Below are positions 1 through 8,840 of a stretch of 20,786 bases of DNA, one piece after another. Source of the stretch: Bifiguratus adelaidae (taxonomy: Eukaryota > Mucoromycota > Endogonomycetes > Endogonales). The stretch is from assembly GCA_002261195.1 (NCBI GenBank), contig MVBO01000200.1, positions 1 to 20,786 on the forward strand, read 5' to 3'. Each line of letters opens with the position of its first letter. The first letter of the stretch is position 1. The position numbers were made by a program, and so were the translations under genes. The notes under the pieces were generated by a model. That model ran no database searches. It saw nothing but the letters and a program-made list of their open reading frames with translations, and was not told where the DNA came from.

Positions 1-1500
1 AGAATTCGAATAGAGAGTGCAAAATAGAAACTACAATGGTGGTACCCAGTAGGATCGGGTTGGTTTCCAAGAGCATCCTCTTCATTTCGTCCATCTCCTG
101 CGCGGTGGCGCCTCCCATTGGTGAATTTTGTTGAGTCTCCATACTGTGCGCGAGCCCTCCATAGATTTGAAACTTCATGAATGACAAGGGTTGCAACATG
201 ATATTCAATGGAAGTTCGCTAGGGCCAATGTCAGTTTAATCTCTTACTAATGACCAGGTCTTCAACTAACCTGATGGTTTCATTCACTTCATAGGAATGT
301 TCACGAAGGTTCCAAAAGTCGTTTGGATACAAGACAGGAAGGTAGTAACCGAGTTGTCTCGACACGTCGACGGCGCCGGATCTCTCTTGATTGACCACTG
401 GAGATAATGTCAGCGTGCACTTTTGACGTGATCGCTCAGATCACACTCACAATGTTGCAGATTGGGTGGCATAGCACGGATAGGCAATGCTTGCCTGGTG
501 TCAGAGACTATGGACAAGGTCAGGTTTTCGTGCCAGTGGGAAACTATCGGGCCTCTCTTGAAGAAGTCCGTTACGAGAGATTTGCTCCCATTTTCTGCAT
601 TTGTCGAAACTGACGTTTCAACTGGCTCTCTCTCGTCTTCATCAACCTTCGATGCTCCACTGAAATCCACTAGTTTCTTTGCCTTGGCAGTCCGCTTCTT
701 TGGATAATATTTCGTAATCTCTGCAATTAACAACACATAGTAAGAGGTGAGCGAACTTGATCATCAGCGTACATGTAATAAAAGCGAGCCTTACGATGTC
801 TGACGTAAACCACGTGGTTTGAAACATAGGAATTGTCATCTGGATCAATTGCAGCATTATGTTGAGTTAGGAAGACATGAGCCCAAATAGAACCGTTGTG
901 CTGAACGTGGCTGGACGTGGGAATAACAACTTTGTGCGATCTTTGATCGTTGTAATCTCCCCAGCGAATATTCTCTGTCTTCCATGTCGGCTTGAGAGTG
1001 TAATTGTTGAAATACGCATGCTCGGTAAGCCAAACGTACAGATCCTGCCACGAACACATGTGATTAGGACAAACTTGCATTGTTACTGCATCACCCACTG
1101 ACCATTGGAACACCAGTCGGCCAAAATGGCGCGAGATTTTGTGGGGTTTGAGGCGTGATCCAATTGTAAGGGCTATAAACAATGCCGCTTGGAAGATGTA
1201 CCGGTTCGCTAACTGATGCCGACGCTTGAGATGGCGCTGCCGGCTTGTCGGTCGGAGCTGGAGTTTTCGCAGGTGTCAAACTTCCTATAAAGCGACGGCT
1301 TATAAGCCTTGGGATATAATACGGTTTTGCTTGTACGAACCAAAGAGCATCCTCGTAATGACCCAAATAGCCAGGGCTCTCAGGATGGTTGTGCCATACT
1401 TTCCCAGGAAGCCTTCGTTCTCACTTGTTGGTGCGCCATTGGTGGCCGTGGCTCCTGCTGAAAGGCCCTTGGGCCCCCCGGATGACACTTTCTCGGACAT
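1..1500 (-). CDS. CLPTM1-family multi-pass membrane protein, 5' part (3' end outside window)
   Basis: Spliced gene on the minus strand. Exons: 1500-1341, 1284-1103, 1044-795, 720-451, 397-271 and 218-1, with five introns of 52-74 nt. The phases join without a break to about 402 residues. A hydrophobic N-terminal segment (YGTTILRALAIWVITRMLFG) is followed by a Pro/Ala/Ser-rich linker and a lumenal domain with family landmarks: WPTGVPM, LYVWLTEHAYF, HNGSIWAHVFLT, SHWHENLTLSIV and YYLPVLYPNDFWNLREH. The last visible residues (LLGTTIVVSILHSLFEF) begin the C-terminal membrane cluster. Human CLPTM1 and CLPTM1L belong to this family, and CLPTM1L has been linked to ER lipid scrambling and GPI synthesis; the role of the fungal member is inferred only. 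The start at 1500 is the only Met that opens the first exon. Donors vary (GTTCGT, GTCAGT, GTAAGG, GTGAGT, GTTAGT) but all keep G at +5. The exon 1 junction is the least certain: a 38-nt intron is also possible in frame. Confidence 0.9.
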
Positions 1501-1929
1501 GGAGAGATGTGATGAGAGAATTTCTCGGGCACAAAAATTGCGACGAAGTCAAGCACACTGAGTACCATATTCCTTTTACGCTACAACGGACCACTTTTAT
1601 CGCTTTTGCTTACCGTTCTGCACTTTGACTCATCCAAACGTTATGAAAACCCCTTTGGACAACTTTTTCCTTGCTCAATTGCCTCGAGGCTCTTCAGGTT
1701 ATCAGCTTGAATCTGCACCGACCTCCTGCCCGTAGCCTTGATCTTTGGACATGAAGTCGCGCCTGTGAGGAGTTTCAGGCGTGATCCGCCGTTTTCCAAT
1801 GCTTGATGTGCAGGTCTAAAGGTGGCAAGATGGACAGTTGGTTGGGCTATAAGAGCTGCTTTGCAAATTGTGTTCGACACTTACTACATTGCTGGTCCTT
1901 TCGGCTGGTCTCGGGAAGGAGAATCAATG
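1501..1929. other. Intergenic, upstream of the CLPTM1-family gene
   Basis: I see no supportable gene here. Short open frames exist on both strands but have no family resemblance. The stretch lies between the start of the minus-strand CLPTM1-type gene and the first TACAGTA site, so it presumably holds that gene's promoter. No clear TATA box was picked out. Confidence 0.4.
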
Positions 1930-4652
1930 TACAGTAGTTACAGTACTTCAGCTCTGATATGCAGCATACAGTATACTTTCTATGGGATACATTGGAGTAA
2001 TGCTCAATTTACACGGATGAGAACAAGCGACGGAGCATAAAAGAGAATATCTCTTACACTATTGAAGTCGCGCTGGTGCTGTTTACAGAAATGCCCACAA
2101 ACGGTATCCGCGACCAAATTTGGATACAGTAGAAATACCAACTTTGGGACCAAAGCATCGCAAAATGATAGAAAGAGAACAAGAACTTGTTAGTCGTGAC
2201 CAAACACAACCGCTTCCAGAACAACCTACTGTAAATGGGTACAAGTAGTTGGCAATGCTAAAATAGTACAGTAGCCCAAACTATTTGCTAGTGTTTGTCT
2301 TTTCTAATCGTTGGAATACGGCCACAAGCATGTGGTGGTGGTTACGTCGTCCTTTACATGTTCTTTGGTCTATATTTTACCGTATTGAAACAAAATTTGT
2401 TATGGCTCGAAATCTGGATACTGTATGTCACCAGCAAAGCTATGAATATCCTGTATGCCTATTCATCTACTGCTAGCTCTTTGTCATTTGAGCTTTAACT
2501 TCTAAACTAATTTCACAACATAATATTGCACTGCGTTTCATAACAATCTAAGAACTCATGCATGGCTTTTCACTTCTTTCTTCTGTACAATCTCGAATGT
2601 GGAACGTACTGTACTGTACAGTATTGTACAGTATTGCTCAAATTAGTGATCCGCAAACACAGGGGTCATGCTGAATCATTGTGGTGGGTGGAAACCCTCC
2701 ATCAAGGTTTCCTTTGACCAGAAAATACTAAGTTGAATGATGACATGCAATACGGTAACATACTGTAGATGGATGTACTGTATACCCCTCACCATACAGT
2801 AGAAATAACCAAGGATTCCTTAACAGATTTCACTTGAGCAGTCGAGACAAGACTCGAACTCTTTCTTACAGAATGAGGGAGGGGTAGTCCTCGTTAACCT
2901 GCAAACTCGGTTAAAGTCTATCACGAGGAACAAATTGTTACTGTACAGTAGCTTTTTGCTCGTGTTCTCATCCTTAGTTTGTTTCCTTCTCTACGTCCTT
3001 GTTTTACGTCTCACTGATGATACTATAGTTACAGTACTTCAGGTATACTGAACCATCTGTTGGTGAACGCCAGACCAGATCCCTCGTCTAACTTACCCAT
3101 TGGCCCAAGACTAGCCAACACATCGACCAGACCGGACCCGGTGTCCGACAGGTTTTGCGGATGACTACAGGACTCCAAATGAAACAAGAAGGATCACAAT
3201 AAACAACTGAAAGAGCGTACCGTAACGTCGAATAGCGTCTTGCATACAGTAATTGTAGCGTCAATTGCCATCGGCAATTACTGTGATTTTGTCTGCATAC
3301 TGCACTGGAGGAACTTAGTTGCTTCTGCAGTACGGTGAACGGCGTAAAGATTGAAAATGGAGCGATGCCTTGGCGCATGACATACAGTACAGTAATTAAG
3401 ACATGTATCATGCAAAATTCAATGGAACGAAAACTCCAATTCCTGTAGGGGTTTTTTGGGAAACGACAGACTTTGTTGAGTACTGGATAAAGCATTTCAA
3501 TAGATTTAGTTATCAAGACAGCACAGTAGTGTACAGTACAGTACAGGACTCTCAAATTTATGGTAGAAATTTGGTAATGATGAAAGCTTCGAATCCTGCG
3601 CAAGTCTCGTGTCAAAGTCAAATGAGCAGTGCTCATGGCAGTGTCGTGGCCACTGTGTTCTTCCCCAGTTGTTGCTATTGTTCCAGAGTTATGTAACGAT
3701 CTAATCCAACCATACAGAAGACCTGTAGTGATCTGCAATCACCAGGTCGAATCAGTGGCCGGGACAATTACAGTACTGTACAGTGCTGTAAAGTACTGCG
3801 GATCCCCACGGTATAGGAAGATTAAGCAAGCGCAGCTGACACAGCCTTTAAAAGCAGAGTCGGTACAAGCGTACAGTATATATGTACTGTACAGCACTGT
3901 ACAGTATGTAGTGTACAGGAGAATTTCAGAGTGCAAACACAGTACGTACAGAACAATAATTCTTCAGTATGAGTAGTACTGTACTATTGGCTTTTCCATT
4001 CATCCTGAAGCACTGCAATAACACTAGAGATGCAGTACAGTACAGTAAAATACTACGAAACTGTAAAAGTCTTGCTTGCTTCCTTCTCCGCATAAAGTAC
4101 AGAACAGTACCATACAGCATGTACGTGAATGGTCAAATATCCAGTCGAACACTTACTGTACGTATAATACCAGTTTGGGCACTCACAATTGCAGAGGAGG
4201 TTCTAGGGCCGCAATTTACACTATTAATTCAATCTGCATCTACAGGTTAATAAGCCTTTAAAGCAGAATTTTTCGTTTCTTTACCGTCTACAGTACCGTT
4301 TCTCTACCCTCCTTTTGCGATTCGTATTGTACAGAGCAGTAACATACTGTAATGTACTTTAAGAGAAAAAAGTACATGGATTGTTTATTTGTGGACTGGA
4401 ACTATTGTAGACGAGATGAAAGCGAATACAGTATATCTTCAGTGCTTATTGACTTCATTTCTCCACGTACAGTACTTCGGCAAACACCAAAGAATGTACA
4501 GTAGCGGACAGCGCTTGTAAACTAATACTGTTGTAAGATGTAAGAAATTCACGAAAAGTGCAGCTGCGAAAGAGTGTGACAGAGTTGCCTGGTTCATTTA
4601 ATGTTTTGACTCCAATGAACAATTTGAGTATCCTCGTAGCACGTCTACAGTA
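1930..4652. repeat. Block 1 of dispersed TACAGTA / TACTGTA 7-mers
   Basis: By eye I count about 37 exact sites, 25 reading TACAGTA and 12 reading TACTGTA on the plus strand. Base composition predicts fewer than one. Starts include 1930, 1939, 1967, 2125, 2227, 2267, 2419, 2607, 2612, 2617, 2627, 2761, 2776, 2795, 2939, 2944, 3030, 3245, 3383, 3388, 3532, 3537, 3769, 3774, 3872, 3885, 3900, 3977, 4036, 4041, 4154, 4289, 4345, 4427, 4468, 4497 and 4646. Sites that touch share a TA, so runs have a 5-base phase, and many one-base variants (for example TATTGTA, TACAGTG) lie in phase with exact copies. No gene is supportable inside. The 216-codon minus-strand frame at 3088-3738 runs through several of these sites and looks spurious. 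The arrangement matches expected Tc1/mariner excision scars (see findings); a protein-binding site or another repeat process is the alternative. Confidence 0.85.
2851..2899 (-). other. Possible degenerate tRNA-derived sequence
   Basis: On the minus strand GGTTAACG (2899-2892) is followed about 40 nt later by GAGTTCGAGTC (2861-2851). These resemble the internal A-box end and the B-box of RNA polymerase III promoters in tRNA genes, at roughly tRNA spacing. I could not fold a convincing acceptor stem, D arm or anticodon arm around them. At most this is a tRNA pseudogene or SINE head; it may be chance. Confidence 0.2.
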
Positions 4653-4674
4653 CAGGGGCAGCCAAAACTGTCCC
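4653..4674. repeat. Outer terminal repeat of the Tc1/mariner relic
   Basis: The segment begins CAGGGGCAGCC and ends AAAACTGTCCC. It is preceded by TA and by a further CAG-TA unit. The inverted partner at 4845-4862 shares GGGACAGTTTTG on the other strand and a similar GGGG edge. Both copies are partly palindromic (GGGACA / TGTCCC), so direct and inverted readings are hard to separate. A CAG terminal trinucleotide is what would leave TACAGTA or TACTGTA after excision. Confidence 0.6.
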
Positions 4675-4844
4675 GAGGATTGCCTATTTTGAATTTGACC
4701 CGCAATTGCGCAACAACCCCGCTCAGCCTCAATCCAAGCTTCCTAGTGCATGTAGCCTTGCCCTTTGGCTATCATTTGCTCGGTTTACAGCTGCATACAT
4801 CCACTTGTCCCGTCACAATTAACCCAGAGGACGATCCATTCCTT

Positions 4845-4862
4845 GGGACAGTTTTGTCCCCG
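4845..4862. repeat. Inner inverted partner of the Tc1 terminal repeat
   Basis: GGGACAGTTTTGTCCCCG is the reverse-complement counterpart of the segment at 4653-4674. Together they enclose about 210 nt. This could be a transposase-binding repeat inside a long terminal repeat region, or the right end of a small MITE-like derivative beside the transposase fragment. Confidence 0.5.
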
Positions 4863-4890
4863 ACCCACCAAAATCTTTAATCTCCATTTA

Positions 4891-5225
4891 TTAGTATTTG
4901 GTGTAGCCACCTTTCGCTGAAATTACAGCTTGGACTCTATCAGGCATGCTAGGTACTAGCTTCGCACACAATCGGCAGTATATTGTTCCATTCCACCTGT
5001 ACCCGGTCCCAAAATTCCTTGACACCGGATGCTCTTGTGTTGTACTTGGCGAGCCTTTTCATGAAATAGTCAGACAAATGATCGATTTGAATGAGGTCTG
5101 GGGAGTGCGCTGGTTAGAGTAGAACGCCAAGCCCATATGATCTATGATATCTTGTGCCAATTTCGACGTATGTTTGGGGATCATCGTGTCGTATCCGACA
5201 TATAGATTGTTGCTAAGAGTGACTA
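4891..5225 (-). pseudogene. Tc1/mariner transposase, C-terminal fragment
   Basis: The fragment codes for the end of a DDE transposase. It runs from PKHTSKLAQDIIDHMG through AHSPDLIQIDHLSDYF and LAKYNTRASGVKEFWDRVQ to MPDRVQAVISAKGGYTKY and a stop at 4893-4891. This matches the usual order in Tc1 transposases (DNDPKHTSK, PAxSPDLNPIEHLW, GGYTKY end). It is dead: a frameshift near 5110 separates the PKHTSK part from the SPDL part, another near 4970 separates VEWNNILPIVC from the MPDRVQ part, the third catalytic acid region reads ID instead of IE, and the N-terminal DNA-binding half is missing. The upstream edge is the LTR boundary. Confidence 0.8.
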
Positions 5226-5524
5226 TGTTATTCCCACATGTGAATAAGTGCGCATCTAAAGACAATACATGAGACTAAAGTGACTTTACTTGTGATTGCA
5301 CGCCATATATACATGATGGATCAAAACAAAGAGAGTTAACAATCTCCCTCTTAGCGCAATTGGCAGTGCGGAGAATAGCATCCGCACCGATTAGCGCAAT
5401 GTGCAGTACGCCAAGGTGATAGAAGCCAAAGAATCCCCCTTTATGAGAGGCTTGGGTAAATACAGTATATACTGTCCTCATATGTATAAATTTGATGAAC
5501 TCGGAAATAGATTGGCGTGCTACA
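5226..5524 (-). repeat. Ty3/gypsy LTR (copy A, about 299 bp)
   Basis: On the minus strand the LTR begins TGTAGCACGCC at 5524 and ends GGGAATAACA at 5226, so it has TGT...ACA ends. It contains one TACAGTA (5461-5467). A diverged copy lies in the opposite orientation at about 10505-10736. The two share long stretches, for example around ATTGCGCTAA, TATATATGGC and GTCTTTAGATGCGC, which supports the inner and 3' limits. The 5' limit rests on the TGT end only. Directly beyond the ACA end comes Tc1 transposase sequence. Confidence 0.75.
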
Positions 5525-5584
5525 TCACCCCTCTCCTTAAAGAAGGGAGCTGTTGTCCTCGACACCTTGAGGATGCCTAAGTTG

Positions 5585-5815
5585 ACGGCAAATCGATGTG
5601 TGTGGCGGCAGCCTGACGAAGAAAGTGGGCATTGGCGGTGGTTGCATGTGGCAAGTCTTCTTCCTTCATCCAACTATTGTCTTCAACTTCATGTTCACGC
5701 CGTTAACAAGAAACTGTGTAGTTTGTTTGGGGTCGCGCTGTTTGATCCGTTTGTCCGAAATTGCCTCAACCTCGTCTTCCAGCTCATCCTGTTCTTCGAC
5801 TTGCACATCTGGTGG
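5585..5815 (-). pseudogene. Chromodomain remnant at the end of Ty3 pol
   Basis: An acidic linker (VQVEEQDELEDEVEAISDKRIKQ) is followed by a tract reading QFLV and then, after a frameshift, EVEDNSWMKEEDLPHA. Chromodomains of chromoviral integrases have the form VEAILDxR...FLVKWKGY...NSWEP..L. The order and spacing fit, with the WKGY part damaged. In intact elements this module guides integration to heterochromatin. Here it is broken and ends at a stop near the LTR. Confidence 0.7.
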
Positions 5816-5899
5816 TGATCGGAGTGGCTAAGCAAGGTCACTATCCTCAACAGAACTTCGTAACCGAGAGACATGACTGAATGGGTGTATGTGTAGATG

Positions 5900-6700
5900 T
5901 GGTGGCAAGTCGAGTTCGTAGGTAACTGGAAATACGAGCTGACGATGTTGTACGGGCCTATAAAAAGGCGCCACGAGCACGAGGTACCCTCCGGCTGGTT
6001 CGCAACTTTAAGAGTTTGCTGTTGATAGTAAAACCAGTATCGCCCTGTGAGAACTCCTCTTCCCGTCGGCGCTTATTAGTGTTGCATTTTTGGCGGTCCT
6101 GAGCCTTTTCGAGCGCTTCGTGCGCTTCGTGATATTGGCATTGACGTCGTTGGCGACGTCCCGTGCTGCCGGTTTTCCAAGTCTGCCAATGCAGAGGTTA
6201 TTGGCCTCGGTGTGTAATGGTCCCTAAGACGATTTCAAATGGCGATTGTCGCGTTGATGCTTGCGGAGCTGCGTTGTAGGCGAGTTCCACTAATTGCAGG
6301 TATCGATCAATCCCAATCTCGTTGCAGGGACAGGCGTGCCATCTTACTTAGACAGTCCCCGACAACCAAGATAGCGTCAAACTCTTTAGATGTCTTGGGC
6401 AAGCATACGATCAGGCCCACCACAATATCGCCAGTTACGTGTTGGTATGGTTAACGGATACAGCTGGCCAGATTGGGTGTTGTGAGGATGCTTTTGACCA
6501 ATGACATTCCTCGCACGCTCGGATATAGTCTCCGATATCTTCATGCATTGCCACTCCATATAAAATTTTCGTCCTATGAGCTCATGTCTTATCTTGTCCT
6601 AAGTGTCCGGCAAGGGGCGTGTTGTGATTTTCTCATAGAATTTGTTTTCGAAGTGGAGTGTCGGTAGGTACAACCACTGGGGGCCCGCATGGCTAATCCT
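5900..6700 (-). pseudogene. Ty3 integrase remnant
   Basis: The zinc-binding region can be read as GQDKT...MHEDIGDYIRACEEC near 6630-6520. The start of the catalytic core follows as FDAILVVGDCLSKMA near 6380-6340, with its first Asp kept. The sequence then jumps to the post-core region RYLQLVELAYNAAPQASTRQSPFEIVLG (6305-6230) and an EAHEALEKAQDRQK helix near 6120. The second Asp and the Glu of the DDE triad are therefore deleted. Several frame changes and stops interrupt the reading. Confidence 0.75.
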
Positions 6701-7329
6701 CTCCTTTTTCGAAGCCCATTTTGCTCACCTCCCTCCTCAAGTGCCCACCACTTCTTGGCGAAGGTAGGATCCATGTGCATGTAATGACATGAAGCTTTCG
6801 TACGGCAATTCATATTAAATTATATGTTCTAGGTCCACAATCTAGGGCTGCGTCTCTGAGATGATGATTGGTGCAGCAAGGGCTACTCACATCGGGTTGT
6901 AGAAGATGTTCGGGCATCAGAGCTGATTAGTGTCCGGACTTCCAGGTGGCCTCATGTTGGCGATGGGTAAGCGGAGTTGGAATATGGGAACATGAGTCGA
7001 ATGAGCAATGTCGAGATTCCGAGACTGTGGCTATTCTTGATATCATCCGATAGCAACGGTCTGCAAGGAAAATTGTAATGTTGCGTGGTCGTAGAGAAAG
7101 TCGCTTGTAAAGTTCCGGAAACCGACTCCTCTGAAGTTGAGGTCGACACACGGAAAGGATAAGCATTGAATAATGGAAGCATGTGTCTGTTATCAACATG
7201 GCAACCACCCCCTCCTAGTCTCTCTATGGTATTTCTTAATCATACAGCCCTAGCTGTTATCCGTCTGTAAACGCCTGGCACCCTTCTGTCCTCGACCCCA
7301 GAGTCCAAAGCTTAAAAGTTAGTTCCGGA

Positions 7330-7710
7330 GAATGCGGCTCAAAAGCGTCTGAAACGTTGTTGGTGCGTTGAGTAGCCCAAATAGCATAACCTTAAATTCA
7401 AACAGTCCGTATCGTGTAGTAAAGGCTGACTTTTCGATGACCTCTTCCTTGATGCGGACCTGACTACAGCCGGAGTGTAAGCCTAACGTCGAGAAAACGG
7501 TTGCGCCATGTAGTTCTCCTAATAATGTCCGTCAGGAAGTGGATACCGGTTGCGATTCGTGATATTGTTGAGCATTCTATAGTTATGGCAAATACGTAAG
7601 ATGCCATCGGGTTTCGTGATGAACGCGACTGGCGCAGCCCACAGCAAACTATTCGGTCCAATCCATTCTTTCGACAGTTTCTTTTCGATATCCTCGCGGA
7701 GGACCTCCAA
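7330..7710 (-). pseudogene. Ty3 reverse transcriptase fragment
   Basis: Conserved RT blocks are readable in two frames: EVLREDIEKKLSKEWIGPN, APVAFITKPDGILRICHNYRMLNNIT and NRYPLP, then after a frameshift HGATVFSTLGLHSGCSQVRIKEE, SAFTTRYGLFEFKVM and FGLLNAPTTFQTLL. In working enzymes the second set contains LDLxSGYHQ with the first catalytic Asp; here the codon at 7483-7481 encodes Gly. The YxDD block that should follow is absent. Only the palm start survives. Confidence 0.9.
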
Positions 7711-8134
7711 TTCTTTGGGTGAATGCGCAGTATGGAGTGCGAGTCTGCGGTCGCCTGTTTGCCTCTAGAACTAGGGCGTGGTCAAATTCTGGTCTCTCTG
7801 GCCGTAAGCCAGCGGGTAACTCTGCCGGAAATACGTATTAAATTCGCCTACTAGTTCATCACTGACCTCGGGGGACTTGTATTGGCTTGCTAGCCTCATT
7901 CGCGTCGTCGAGTGCGAAAATGTGCATCACGTGTGCTTCCTCACCCAACTGCAACTCGTTTATTCTTATTTCAATTGTCTCCTGGACTCTTGCCCTATTC
8001 GGAGAGACGTCGCATCAACCGGCGTTGCACTGTGTATTGCCTCGGTTTCTTGTCAGTGGTTGACCTCTACTTCGGTGGTTCGCCAGTGGATTCGAGGATT
8101 GCCATGCCTGAACCAGGTCTTTCCTAGTATTGCG

Positions 8135-8370
8135 TTATATTTTGCTACTGCCGAGATATTGGAAGTCGTTCTCTAGTTGTAGTCTTGCCACTGTAAATCG
8201 CAGTGTACATCTCTCGCAATGGGATCCATGTTTTGCGGCCGTTGGCCAAACGAGCTTAACAACATACAACTTATTCTTCGCCTTTGGTGCATTTGGATCG
8301 ACAAAGGCCTTACTAATGTAGCTGTGTGACGCGCCGGAATCCACCAGCAACGACGCTTCCGTACCGTTGA
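8135..8370 (-). pseudogene. Ty3 aspartic protease fragment
   Basis: The reading LLVDSGASHSYISKAFVD contains the DSGA(S/T) active-site signature of retropepsins at about 8345-8300. The remaining roughly 55 codons are open to 8135. A stop lies just upstream of the fragment and the link to RT is degraded. It sits between the probable gag remnant and RT, as expected for Ty3/gypsy. Confidence 0.75.
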
Positions 8371-8399
8371 GTTTTCCCTAGAGTACTATGTTGCTGTTG

Positions 8400-8840
8400 T
8401 TCGTTATGTTCTCCAGTTAGCCGAGACTTTCTTCGGAACTTGAGATAGCACTATGCAGACAGTGGACGCTCCCGTACCTACAGTCCTTGTACTTTTGCCT
8501 GTTCCTCCTCCGATAAACTATCGGATGACATTTCGAAATTGTGGATCCCGGCTTCAGTTTGGCTTCTTGGTTTTCGCAGGCAGTTCTCGAGAAACGTAAA
8601 CCAAGACGGGCACGAGCTTCGCACTCCTTGCGAATGAAGGGTTTGAGCGGCTCCATTCACAAGGCATTCCCTGCCAAATTGTAGTCCGTCTTGCTCCCGC
8701 CAAAGTGGATTTGATCAAACTGTTCGACTACTCGCATCACAAGCGGCAGCGTTCGACGTGGGCACATTGAAAGCATTTTGAGATGTTGCCTGTGCTGGTT
8801 TTGGCGTAAACTTCGATTATTATTACTGTACTGTATCAAC
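8400..8840 (-). pseudogene. Probable gag remnant of the Ty3 element
   Basis: Open stretches in alternating frames include RRTLPLVMRVVEQFDQIHFGG, MEPLKPFIRKECEA and LSEEEQAKVQG. Their position upstream of the protease and the K(A/P)FIRKE-like and LSxEE-like motifs resemble Ty3/gypsy Gag. No intact CCHC zinc knuckle is left. The assignment rests mostly on context. Confidence 0.45.

Larger units (their letters stand above)
4646..5225 (-). mobile_element. Tc1/mariner-type DNA transposon relic (3' half)
   Basis: The left end reads TACAGTA, with CAGGGGCAGCC starting at 4653 straight after a TA, which fits a Tc1/mariner terminus next to its TA target. A related sequence, GGGACAGTTTTGTCCCCG, lies inverted at 4845-4862. 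Between the two is about 170 nt of non-coding sequence. The C-terminal part of a transposase follows on the minus strand. The element stops abruptly at 5225, where a Ty3 LTR begins, so the retroelement probably inserted into it. I did not find the missing 5' half or the right terminus on the far side of the retroelement. Confidence 0.75.
5226..8840 (-). mobile_element. Degenerate Ty3/gypsy chromovirus retrotransposon
   Basis: Read on the minus strand, the order is probable gag remnant (8840-8400), aspartic protease (about 8350-8135), reverse transcriptase (7710-7330), RNase H region (poorly kept, about 7250-6850), integrase (6700-5900), chromodomain remnant (5815-5585) and the 3' LTR (5524-5226). 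That is the Ty3/gypsy order, and a C-terminal chromodomain places it among chromoviruses. Every domain carries stops or frameshifts, and two stretches are missing: RT after the LNAPTTFQ block and most of the integrase core. No 5' LTR in the same orientation was found near 8.8-9.2 kb. The element cannot be autonomous. It is flanked on both sides by TACAGTA-rich DNA but has none of these sites in its internal part. Confidence 0.85.

Noticed and set aside
1226-1628. Plus-strand open frames opposite the CLPTM1-family exons
   Set aside because: They are antisense to well supported exons and have no motif.
3088-3738. 216-codon open frame on the minus strand in block 1
   Set aside because: Its translation has no family motif, is rich in Tyr/Cys/Val strings created by the TACTGTA repeats, and runs through several scars. 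It is most likely a chance frame.
3629-3976. 115-codon plus-strand frame
   Set aside because: It overlaps the repeat runs at 3769-3906, has YSTVQY-type strings made by the 7-mer and shows no domain.
1930-4652. Reading the TACAGTA block as a CRISPR array or centromere-type satellite
   Set aside because: The copies are 7 bases, irregularly spaced and in both orientations, without constant spacers or a long unit.
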